A stretch of 64,000 bases of DNA from NCBI GenBank assembly GCA_964617355.1, contig CAZTXP010000039.1:1-64000 (forward strand), given 5' to 3'. The translations under genes were made by a program, and so were the position numbers. Origin of the DNA: CAZTDU01 sp964617355. GTDB lineage: Bacteria > Pseudomonadota > Gammaproteobacteria > Burkholderiales > SG8-39. How positions within the stretch are numbered: the stretch's first letter is position 1; the number at the start of each line of letters is the position of its first letter. The notes beneath the pieces were generated by a model. That model was not told the DNA's origin, did not search any database, and worked only from the letters and a program-made list of their open reading frames with translations. Below, one piece after another: positions 53,737 through 60,900 of the stretch.

Positions 53737-53783
53737 AATGGTACCGCTTCGCCAGAATTTCGCCATGCTCGGGTGGTACCATT
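53737..53783. promoter_or_regulatory. Inverted repeat in the phnD-glmU divergent promoter region
   Basis: The 9-bp arms AATGGTACC (53737-53745) and GGTACCATT (53775-53783) are perfect inverted copies whose centres are 38 bases apart. Each contains TACCAT reading towards its own gene, so they may be paired -10 boxes. The identity beyond the hexamer (GGTACCATT) also suggests a binding site for a dimeric regulator. -35 boxes are weak on both sides. Confidence 0.4.
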
Positions 53784-53789
53784 TCCCGC

Positions 53790-55151
53790 ATGCCAATGGA
53801 GGTGATCGTGCTTGCCGCGGGGCAGGGCAAGCGCATGAATTCGGACCTGCCGAAGGTTTTGCATCCGCTCGCCGGGCGCCCGCTGCTCGCGCACGTGATC
53901 GCCGAGGCGCGCGCGCTGGGAGCGGCGCGCATCGTGGTGGTCCACGGCCATCGCGCCGAGGCGGTGAAGGCGGCCTTTCCCGATGCCGATGTCGCCTGGG
54001 CTCTGCAAGCCGAACAACTCGGCACCGGCCACGCGGTGCGCACCGCGCTGCCGTTCGTCTCCAAGGGGGCGGATGTCCTCGTGCTGGCCGGCGACATGCC
54101 GCTGCTGCAGGCCGCGTCGCTGCGGCGCCTCGCCGACGCGGCCAAGGGCGGCCTCGCGCTCCTGACGGCCGAGTTCCCGGAGACTCCCGCCTATGGCCGC
54201 GTGGTGCGCGACGCCGCGGGCAAGGTCGCGCGCATCGTCGAGCAGCGAGATGCGAACGAGGCCGAGCGCGCGATCCGCGAGTGCTACGTCGGCACGCTGG
54301 CGTGCCCTCGCGAACGGATCGAGGCCTGGCTCGCCCGCGTCGGCAACGACAATGCGCAGAAGGAGTACTACCTCACCGACGTGGTCGCGCTCGCCGCGGC
54401 CGACCACGCGAACCTGTCCACGGTGAAGCTCGACGACCACCGCGAGGCCTTCGGCGTGAATTCCCGCCACGACCTCGCGATCGCCGAGCGCGCCTACCAG
54501 AACCGGCAGGCGCTGCGCCTGCTCGAGTCCGGCGTGACGCTCGCCGACCTCTGGCGCACCGACGTGCGCGGTGAACTCACCTGCGGCCGCGACGTGCACA
54601 TTGACGTCAATTGCGTGTTCGAAGGAAAGGTCTCGCTCGGCGATGGCGTGCGCATCGGGCCGAACTGCGTGTTGAGGAACGTCACGCTCGCCGCCGGCAC
54701 GCAGGTGCTGGCGTTCTCGCACCTCGAGGACGCCGAGGTCGGCGCCGGCTGCCGAATCGGCCCTTACGCGCGGCTGCGCCCCGGCGCCGTACTGGCCGAG
54801 GACGTGCATGTCGGCAACTTCGTCGAGGTGAAGGCCGCGCGCATGGGCAAGGGCGCGAAGGCCAACCACCTCGCCTACGTCGGCGACGCCGAGGTCGGCG
54901 CGCGCACCAACGTCGGCGCAGGCACCATCACCTGCAACTACGACGGCGTGGCCAAGCACCGTACCGTGATCGAGGAAGACTGCTTCATCGGCTCGGACAC
55001 CACGCTGGTCGCGCCGGTGCGGATCGCGAAGGGCTCGTACATCGGCGCCGGGTCGACGATCACCAGGGACACGCCGGCCGGGCAGCTGACCCTCAGCCGC
55101 GCGAAGCAGTTGTCCGTGCCCGGCTGGAAGCCGCCGAAGAAGGGGGCCTGA
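53790..55151 (+). CDS. glmU: Bifunctional GlmU: glucosamine-1-phosphate acetyltransferase / UDP-GlcNAc pyrophosphorylase
   Basis: This 453-aa cytosolic enzyme makes UDP-GlcNAc for peptidoglycan and LPS. The N-terminal uridyltransferase domain has LAAGQGKRMNSDLPKVLHPL, the UTP/Mg site VLVLAGDMPLL and YYLTDVVALAA. The C-terminal left-handed beta-helix acetyltransferase has KGAKANHLAYVGDAEVG, GAGTITCNYDGVAKH and GSDTTLVAPVRI. It starts at ATG 53790 with the TACCAT -10 box only 7 bases upstream and no Shine-Dalgarno site; ATG 53796 is an alternative. glmS follows after 4 bases, so successive pathway enzymes are co-expressed. Confidence 0.96.
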   Translation: MPMEVIVLAAGQGKRMNSDLPKVLHPLAGRPLLAHVIAEARALGAARIVVVHGHRAEAVKAAFPDADVAWALQAEQLGTGHAVRTALPFVSKGADVLVLAGDMPLLQAASLRRLADAAKGGLALLTAEFPETPAYGRVVRDAAGKVARIVEQRDANEAERAIRECYVGTLACPRERIEAWLARVGNDNAQKEYYLTDVVALAAADHANLSTVKLDDHREAFGVNSRHDLAIAERAYQNRQALRLLESGVTLADLWRTDVRGELTCGRDVHIDVNCVFEGKVSLGDGVRIGPNCVLRNVTLAAGTQVLAFSHLEDAEVGAGCRIGPYARLRPGAVLAEDVHVGNFVEVKAARMGKGAKANHLAYVGDAEVGARTNVGAGTITCNYDGVAKHRTVIEEDCFIGSDTTLVAPVRIAKGSYIGAGSTITRDTPAGQLTLSRAKQLSVPGWKPPKKGA

Positions 55152-55155
55152 GGCC

Positions 55156-56970
55156 ATGTGCGGCATCGTCGGCGCCGCGGCGTCGCGCGACATCGTGCCC
55201 GTGTTGATCGAGGGCCTGCGGCGGCTGGAATACCGTGGCTACGATTCCTGCGGCGTGGCCGGCATTCGAGGCGGTGCGCTCGAGCGCGTGCGCAGCATCG
55301 AACGTGTGCAATCCCTCTCCGAGCAGGTCTCCGCGCAAGGCTTCGCGGCCGAGACCGGGATCGCACACACGCGCTGGGCGACGCACGGGGCGCCCGCGAC
55401 GCGCAACGCGCATCCGCTGGCCTCGCGCGACGCGATCGCCGTCGTGCACAACGGCATCATCGAGAACCACGACGAACTGAGGTCGGAGCTGAAGGCCGCG
55501 GGCTACGTCTTCGACAGCCAGACCGACACCGAGGTGATCGCGCACCTGGTGCACAGCCTCTACGCGGGCGAACTGTTCGAGGCCGTGAAGCGGGCGGTGT
55601 CGCGCCTCGTTGGCGCCTACGCGATCGCCGTGGTCGCGCGCGCTGAACCCCACGTGGTCGTGGGCGCGCGCGCCGGCAGCCCGCTGGTGGTGGGCGAGGG
55701 CCGTGGCGAGATGTTCCTCGCGTCGGATGCGCTGGCGCTCGCCGGCACCACCGACCGCATCGCCTACCTCGAGGAAGGCGACGTCGCGCGCATCGACCGC
55801 GAGGGCTTCCGCGTGGCGGACGCTGGCGGGCGGGAGGCGCGGCGGCCCGTTCGCGTCGTGCACATCGCCGCCGGCTCCGAGGATCTCGGCCCCTACCGGC
55901 ACTACATGCAGAAGGAGATCTTCGAGCAGCCGCGCGCGGTCGCCGATACGCTCGAAGGCGTCGACGCCGTCTCGCCCGCGATCTTCGGCGACGAGACAGG
56001 CGTGCTCGCAGGCGTGCGTTCCGTGCTGGTGCTCGCCTGCGGCACGAGCTACTACGCCGGCCTCACGGCGCGCGAATGGATCGAGACGCTGGCCGGCATC
56101 CCGGCGCGCGTCGAGATCGCGAGCGAGTACCGCTATCGCACCAGCGTGCCGGACCCGGAAGCCCTCGTCGTCGTGGTCTCGCAGTCCGGCGAGACCGCCG
56201 ACACGCTCGCGGCGCTGAAGCACGCACGCGCCCTCGGCCATTCGAAGACGCTCGCGATCTGCAACGTCGCCACCAGCGCCATGATGCGCGAGACCGGCCT
56301 GCAGTTCCGCACGCGCGCCGGCGTCGAGATCGGCGTGGCCTCGACCAAGGCGTTCACCACCCAGCTCACCGCGCTCTTCCTGCTCGCGCTCGCGCTGGCC
56401 AAGGCTCGCGGCCGGCTCGACGCAGCCGCCGAGGCGGGCCACCTTCGCGCCCTGCGGCATTTGCCCAAGGCGATTGGTGCCGCGCTGGCGCTCGAGCCGC
56501 AGGTGATCGCGTGGGCGGCGCGCTTCGCGAAGCGCGAACACGCCCTGTTCCTCGGCCGCGGCCTGCACTACCCGATCGCGCTCGAAGGCGCGCTGAAGCT
56601 GAAGGAGATCTCCTACATCCACGCCGAGGCCTATCCGGCGGGCGAGCTGAAGCACGGCCCGCTCGCGCTGGTGACCGGCGAGATGCCGGTGGTCACCGTG
56701 GCGCCCAACGACGCGCTGCTCGAGAAGCTGAAGTCGAACATGCAGGAGGTGCGCGCGCGCGGCGGCGAGCTCTATGTGTTTGCCGACGCGGACTCGCGCA
56801 TCACGGCCGGCGACGGCGTGAACGTCGTGCGTCTCCCGGAACACTACGGGCTGCTGTCGCCGATCCTGCACGTCGTGCCGCTGCAGCTGCTTGCGTACCA
56901 CACGGCGCTCGCGAGGGGCACCGACGTCGACAAGCCGCGCAACCTCGCGAAGTCGGTGACGGTGGAGTAG
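55156..56970 (+). CDS. glmS: Glutamine-fructose-6-phosphate aminotransferase (isomerising)
   Basis: This 604-aa enzyme makes glucosamine-6-phosphate, the entry to amino-sugar synthesis. The class II glutaminase domain begins MCGIVGAAASRD with C2 as nucleophile and has RWATHGAPATRNAHP. Two SIS domains follow, with LACGTSYYAGL (about residue 293), VSQSGETADTLAAL, STKAFTTQL and HGPLALV. The closing AKSVTVE is conserved. No glmS-type ribozyme is visible in the 4-base glmU-glmS gap. It is transcribed with glmU. Confidence 0.97.
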   Translation: MCGIVGAAASRDIVPVLIEGLRRLEYRGYDSCGVAGIRGGALERVRSIERVQSLSEQVSAQGFAAETGIAHTRWATHGAPATRNAHPLASRDAIAVVHNGIIENHDELRSELKAAGYVFDSQTDTEVIAHLVHSLYAGELFEAVKRAVSRLVGAYAIAVVARAEPHVVVGARAGSPLVVGEGRGEMFLASDALALAGTTDRIAYLEEGDVARIDREGFRVADAGGREARRPVRVVHIAAGSEDLGPYRHYMQKEIFEQPRAVADTLEGVDAVSPAIFGDETGVLAGVRSVLVLACGTSYYAGLTAREWIETLAGIPARVEIASEYRYRTSVPDPEALVVVVSQSGETADTLAALKHARALGHSKTLAICNVATSAMMRETGLQFRTRAGVEIGVASTKAFTTQLTALFLLALALAKARGRLDAAAEAGHLRALRHLPKAIGAALALEPQVIAWAARFAKREHALFLGRGLHYPIALEGALKLKEISYIHAEAYPAGELKHGPLALVTGEMPVVTVAPNDALLEKLKSNMQEVRARGGELYVFADADSRITAGDGVNVVRLPEHYGLLSPILHVVPLQLLAYHTALARGTDVDKPRNLAKSVTVE

Positions 56971-56972
56971 CC

Positions 56973-58538
56973 GTGGCCGCGGCGATCGATGCGATCGTCG
57001 TCGGCGCCGGCCACAACGGCCTCGCCTGCGCCTGCTATCTCGCCCGTGCCGGGCTGAAGGTCACCGTGCTGGAACGCCGGTCCGTGGTCGGCGGCGCGGC
57101 GGTGACCGAGGAGTTCCATCCCGGGTTTCGCAACTCTGTCGCCGCGTACACGGTGAGCCTGCTGTCGCCGAAGGTGATCCGCGACCTGGACCTCGCGCGC
57201 CACGGCCTGCGCCTCGTCGAGCGCCCGTTCTCGAACTTCCTGCCGCTCGAGGCGAGCTACCTGAAGGTGGGCGGCGGCGTCGAGGCGACGCAGCGCGAGC
57301 TGGCGAAGTTCTCCGCGCGCGACGCCGAACGCCTGCCGCGCTACTGGGCGATGCTGGAGCGCGTCGCCGACGTCTTGCGCGCGCTCGTCCTCGAGACGCC
57401 GCCGAATGCCGGCGGCGGCCTGCACGATGCGCTGCGCGCGCTGAAGGCCGGGCGCCTGCTGAAGTCGCTCGACATGGAGGCGCGCCGCGACGCATTGGAG
57501 CTTTTCTCTCGCAGCGCCGCCGAGGTGCTCGACCCCTGGTTCGAGGGCGAGGCGATCCGCGCCGCGTTCGGCTTCGACGCGGTGGTCGGCAACTACGCGA
57601 GCCCGTACCACCCTGGCACCGGCTACGTGCTGCTGCACCACTGCTTCGGCGAGGTGAACGGCAAGCGCGGCGCGTGGGGCCACGCGATCGGCGGCATGGG
57701 CGCGATCACGCAGGCCATGTCCGCCGAGGCGCGCCGGCTCGGCATCGAGATCCGCTGCGACGCGCCGGTCGCGCGCGTCGAGCCCGGTCGCGTGACGCTC
57801 GCCGACGGCACCGAGCTCGCCGCGCGCACGATCGCCGCCAACGTGCACCCGAAGCTCCTGTTCCTCGACCTCGTGCCCGCGCCCGAATTGCCGCCCGCGT
57901 TCGTCGAGCGCATGCGGCGCCACAAGAACGGTTCGGGGACGTTTCGCATGAACGTCGCGCTGTCGGCACTGCCGCGCTTTCGCGTATTGCCCGAAGAAGG
58001 GCCGCACCATGCGAGCGGCATCATCATGGCGCCCTCGCTCGACTACATGGACCGCGCATACCTCGACGCGCGTGCCGACGGCATCGCGCGCGCGCCGATC
58101 GTCGAGATGCTGATCCCGAGCACGCTGGACGACACCCTGGCGCCGAAGGGCGCGCACGTCGCCAGCCTCTTCTGCCAGCACTTCGCGCCCGATGCGGATT
58201 GGTCGACGCGCAAGGACGAAGCTATCGGCCGCATCTTCGATGTCGTCGAGTCGCATGCGCCGGGATTCCGCGCGAGCGTCCTCGGGCACGGTGCGTTGTC
58301 GCCCGCCGACCTGGAGCGCGACTTCGGCTTGGTCGGTGGCGACATCTTCCACGGCGCGCTGTCGCTCGACCAGCTCTGGTCCGCGCGGCCGATGCTCGGA
58401 CACGCGGATTACCGGACGCCCGTGAAGGGTCTCTATCTATGCGGTTCCGGCGCGCATCCGGGAGGCGGCGTGACCGGCGCGCCCGGCCACAACTGCGCGC
58501 GCGAGATCCTGCGCGACCTCGGGCTACGCCTTCGCTGA
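56973..58538 (+). CDS. FAD-dependent oxidoreductase of the phytoene desaturase / PYROXD2 family
   Basis: This 521-aa flavoprotein has an N-terminal dinucleotide-binding motif IVVGAGHNGLACACYLARAG (residues 8-27) followed by VLERRSVVGGAAVTEE. The C-terminal signature is YLCGSGAHPGGGVTGAPGHNCA. This pattern marks the NAD(P)/FAD amine-oxidase-like group that includes carotenoid desaturases and human PYROXD2. No carotenoid genes occur nearby, so carotenoid desaturation is not supported. GTG 56973 lies two bases after the glmS stop; no other start gives an intact Rossmann fold. It ends 15 bases inside the convergent thioesterase gene. Confidence 0.85.
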   Translation: MAAAIDAIVVGAGHNGLACACYLARAGLKVTVLERRSVVGGAAVTEEFHPGFRNSVAAYTVSLLSPKVIRDLDLARHGLRLVERPFSNFLPLEASYLKVGGGVEATQRELAKFSARDAERLPRYWAMLERVADVLRALVLETPPNAGGGLHDALRALKAGRLLKSLDMEARRDALELFSRSAAEVLDPWFEGEAIRAAFGFDAVVGNYASPYHPGTGYVLLHHCFGEVNGKRGAWGHAIGGMGAITQAMSAEARRLGIEIRCDAPVARVEPGRVTLADGTELAARTIAANVHPKLLFLDLVPAPELPPAFVERMRRHKNGSGTFRMNVALSALPRFRVLPEEGPHHASGIIMAPSLDYMDRAYLDARADGIARAPIVEMLIPSTLDDTLAPKGAHVASLFCQHFAPDADWSTRKDEAIGRIFDVVESHAPGFRASVLGHGALSPADLERDFGLVGGDIFHGALSLDQLWSARPMLGHADYRTPVKGLYLCGSGAHPGGGVTGAPGHNCAREILRDLGLRLR

Positions 58539-59009
58539 GGGCATCGGGAACACCATGCAGGTCACGGTGCCGTGCGCGTACAGCTTGCCGGCGGCATCGG
58601 TCAACCGGCCCTCGGCCGTGGCGATGCGCGCGCCCATGTGGATGACGCGACCTTCGGCGCGCATCTCGCCGGTGGATTCGAGCGGCGGTCGCACGAAGTT
58701 CACCTTCAGCTCGACCGTGGTGTAGGCCTGCCCGCGCGGCACGCGGGTGTGTACCGCGCAGCTCATGCAGGAATCGAGCAGCATGGAGATCCATCCCCCG
58801 TGCACCGTGCCGAGCGGATTGTAGAAGTCGGCCTTCGGCATGCCGACGAACGCGACGAAGCCCTCGTTGACTTCGTGCAGCCGGAAGTGGCCTGCCTCGC
58901 ACACGGGAGCCTGCGGAAACCGGCCGTCCAGAATGCCCCGCATCAGCTCGAGGCCGCTCAAGTCGTTCGGGCCGTCGGGCGGCAGTACGCCGTAGCGCAA
59001 TTCGCTCAT
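58524..59009 (-). CDS. PaaI-family hotdog thioesterase
   Basis: This 161-aa cytosolic protein has the hotdog-fold thioesterase motif NPLGTVHGGWISMLLDSCMSCAV with the HGG characteristic of PaaI-like acyl-CoA thioesterases. YTTVELKVNFVRPPLESTGEMRAEG and IATAEGRLTDAAGKLYAHGTVTCMVF are also conserved. The start at 59009 has CGAGGA 9 bases upstream; ATG 59018 would be too close to it. It is convergent with the FAD oxidoreductase gene (15-base overlap). The acyl-CoA substrate is unknown. Confidence 0.88.
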   Translation of the reverse strand: MSELRYGVLPPDGPNDLSGLELMRGILDGRFPQAPVCEAGHFRLHEVNEGFVAFVGMPKADFYNPLGTVHGGWISMLLDSCMSCAVHTRVPRGQAYTTVELKVNFVRPPLESTGEMRAEGRVIHMGARIATAEGRLTDAAGKLYAHGTVTCMVFPMPSAKA

Positions 59010-59120
59010 CGTGGGCATCCTCGGCTCGTGGTGGCGCCCAGCATATCGCAGCGTGCTTGACCCTCCCATCGTCGGAACCTCGAGGATGCACTTCACCGAC
59101 GAACGGCCAGGAGGCCGACC

Positions 59121-59234
59121 ATGAAACACGCGCCCCCGCACGTCCGGCGCGTCGACGTCCATCCGGCCAGCATCCGGGAACTGTTTGACCTGGCTCAGGT
59201 CTGTCTGGAACGAGGCTCGGGTACACTTTTATAG
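59121..59234 (+). CDS. Candidate 37-aa leader peptide ahead of the czc operon
   Basis: This short open frame starts at ATG 59121, 6 bases after a consensus AGGAGG, the strongest ribosome-binding site near this operon. It ends with TAG 59232-59234, just three bases before the start codon of the His/Cys-rich protein, which has no Shine-Dalgarno site of its own. Translational coupling is therefore likely if the frame is real. The peptide has 37 residues with early histidines (H3, H7, H14) and one cysteine (C28); no family is recognised. A dyad GACCTGGCTCAGGTC (59187-59201) overlaps its second half and could be an operator or attenuator stem. The rest of the 228-base gap shows nothing else. Confidence 0.4.
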   Translation: MKHAPPHVRRVDVHPASIRELFDLAQVCLERGSGTLL

Positions 59235-59237
59235 CCC

Positions 59238-59621
59238 ATGCGCCGCCTGGTCATCCTCCTGATGGTCGTTCTCGTCGCAGCCCTCCCGCTGCGGGGGGCG
59301 GCCGCGTTCGCGGGTGACCCCTGCGGCGACCACCATGGGACCCCGGCCGCGGCTGCGGCCGACGGGCATGGTGCCCATGGTTGCGACCATGCCGCGGACG
59401 GCGCGCCCGTGCCCCTGCACGCCGACCACGGCCAGGACACCGGCAACGCAGCCGACAGTTGCGCCCACTGCGTGGCCTGCGTTGCCGGCTGCGGCCTGGT
59501 GGCGAGCACGCCGATGCTCCACTCCGGGCTGGCGCCCGGCCTGGATCGCATCCCCTTCCGCCCGGCGTACGCGGGCGGGCATTTCCCGGCCCTTCCCGAC
59601 CGACCACCCCTCGCGTCCTGA
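59238..59621 (+). CDS. Secreted His/Cys-rich metal-binding protein (CopL-like)
   Basis: This 127-aa protein has a signal peptide (residues 1-25, hydrophobic VILLMVVLVAALPL). The mature part is rich in His and Cys: GDHHG, GHGAHGCDHA and HADHG, then CAHCVACVAGC (C75, C78, C81, C85). Such proteins (CopL-like or DUF2946-like) are often the first gene of copper, cobalt or zinc efflux operons. It directly precedes czcCBA, with 79 bases to czcC. No ribosome-binding site precedes ATG 59238, which follows a short upstream frame by three bases. The specific metal is not predictable. Confidence 0.65.
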   Translation: MRRLVILLMVVLVAALPLRGAAAFAGDPCGDHHGTPAAAAADGHGAHGCDHAADGAPVPLHADHGQDTGNAADSCAHCVACVAGCGLVASTPMLHSGLAPGLDRIPFRPAYAGGHFPALPDRPPLAS

Positions 59622-59700
59622 TCGCAGGGCGTGATGCGGCGCGCGCGAATGCGCGCCGTCCCTGCGCGCGTTCGCGCGCGCGATACGCATCGGGTGGACC

Positions 59701-60900
59701 ATGGAACGAACATTCCTGGCCGCGGCCCTCGGCATGGCGCTCCTCGCGCCGGTCGGGACCGTGGCAGCCGGCGACCTCCGGGCCGCCGTAGACGCAGCCT
59801 GGAAGCGGGTTGCATACGCGGGGCCGATCGGCGCCCGGCAGGCGCAGGTCGAGGCGCGCGAGCGCGTCGTCGAATCGCTGTTCCCGCGCGCGCCGACCGC
59901 CGGCTTCTCGTACCGGCGCGACCTCTGGACGAACCCGCTGGGCAAGCGCGAGCTGGAGCCGGAGCTGACGCTGCCGTTGTGGGCGCCGGGCGAGCGCGAC
60001 GCGATGCGCGCCCTTGCCGGCACCGAACGCAGCGCGCTCGAGCCCGCGGCCGCGGCGTTGCGGCTTCGCGTCGCCGGACAGGTGCGCGAAGCCGCATGGG
60101 CGCTCGCGCTCGCGCGGGCGGACGCCGAGGCCGCCAGCCTGCGACTGGAATCGGCGCGCGCGCTGGAGGCCGACGTCGCGCGGCGCGAAAGGGCGGGCGA
60201 ACTGCCGCGCGCCGACCTGCTGCTCGCGCAGGCGGAAGCACTGGACGCGCAGTCGGTGCTGGCGCAGGCGCGCGCGGCGCTGTCCGGCGCGGCGCACGAG
60301 TGGCGCGCCCTCACCGGCCTGGAGCCTGCCGCGGTGGACCCGGAACCGTCGGCAACGCCCGGACGCCTCGACGAGCATCCTGATCTTCGTGACCTTGCCG
60401 GCCGGGTCTCGGTCGCGATGGCGCAACTCGCGCAGGCGCGCGAGGTGCGCCGCGACGGGCCGGAGTTCACGGTGTCGACGCGGCACGACCGCGACGCGAG
60501 CGGGTTGCCCGAGCGCGACACGATCCGCTTCGGCATTCGCATCCCGTTCGATACCGAGGCGCGCAATGCGCCTCGCATAGCCGCCGCCGGCGTCGCGCTC
60601 GCGGACGTCGAGGTGGAGCACGCGCGCGAGCGCCTGCGGCTGGAGGCCGAGCGCCTGCGTGCCGGCGAATCCGAGCGCGCAGCCGACGCGCGCCGCGCGC
60701 TCGCGACCGAGCGGCGCCGCGTCACCGAGCAGAACCACGACCTCATCGAGCGCGCGTTCCGCTTCGGCGAACGCCCTCTCGCCGACCTGCTGCGCGCCCG
60801 CGCGCTGCGCGACGACGCGCGCCTGGAGGAGCGGCGCGCGAGCGCCCGCTTCGGGCTTGCGCGTGCGCGCCTGAACCAGTCCCTCGGAGTGATGCCATGA
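59701..60900 (+). CDS. czcC: TolC-family outer-membrane efflux channel (CzcC-like)
   Basis: This 399-aa outer-membrane factor has a signal peptide (residues 1-22, ending VAAG-D) and two repeats of long amphipathic helices. These run from about residue 100 to 190 (AALRLRVAGQVREAAWALALARADAEAASLRLES) and from about 290 to 395. FGIRIPFDTEARNAPRIAAAG and the late FRFGERPLADLLRARALRDDA motif are typical of CzcC. It forms the outer-membrane exit for the CzcBA pump. The stop overlaps czcB (ATGA). The gap before it (59622-59700) is rich in alternating GC dyads with no clear promoter. Confidence 0.88.
   Translation: MERTFLAAALGMALLAPVGTVAAGDLRAAVDAAWKRVAYAGPIGARQAQVEARERVVESLFPRAPTAGFSYRRDLWTNPLGKRELEPELTLPLWAPGERDAMRALAGTERSALEPAAAALRLRVAGQVREAAWALALARADAEAASLRLESARALEADVARRERAGELPRADLLLAQAEALDAQSVLAQARAALSGAAHEWRALTGLEPAAVDPEPSATPGRLDEHPDLRDLAGRVSVAMAQLAQAREVRRDGPEFTVSTRHDRDASGLPERDTIRFGIRIPFDTEARNAPRIAAAGVALADVEVEHARERLRLEAERLRAGESERAADARRALATERRRVTEQNHDLIERAFRFGERPLADLLRARALRDDARLEERRASARFGLARARLNQSLGVMP

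Noticed and set aside
56970..56973. A glmS ribozyme or riboswitch near glmS
   Set aside because: The glmU-glmS gap is four bases and the glmU leader is only a few bases long, leaving no room for the ribozyme.
56973..58538. Carotenoid biosynthesis role for the phytoene-desaturase-like protein
   Set aside because: The family signature also covers PYROXD2-type proteins of unknown substrate, and no crtB, crtE or other carotenoid gene is in the window.
59229..59237. TTATAG/TATAGC just before the CopL-like start as a -10 box
   Set aside because: It is too close to the ATG and has no -35 partner. It also contains the stop codon of the candidate leader ORF, which explains it better.
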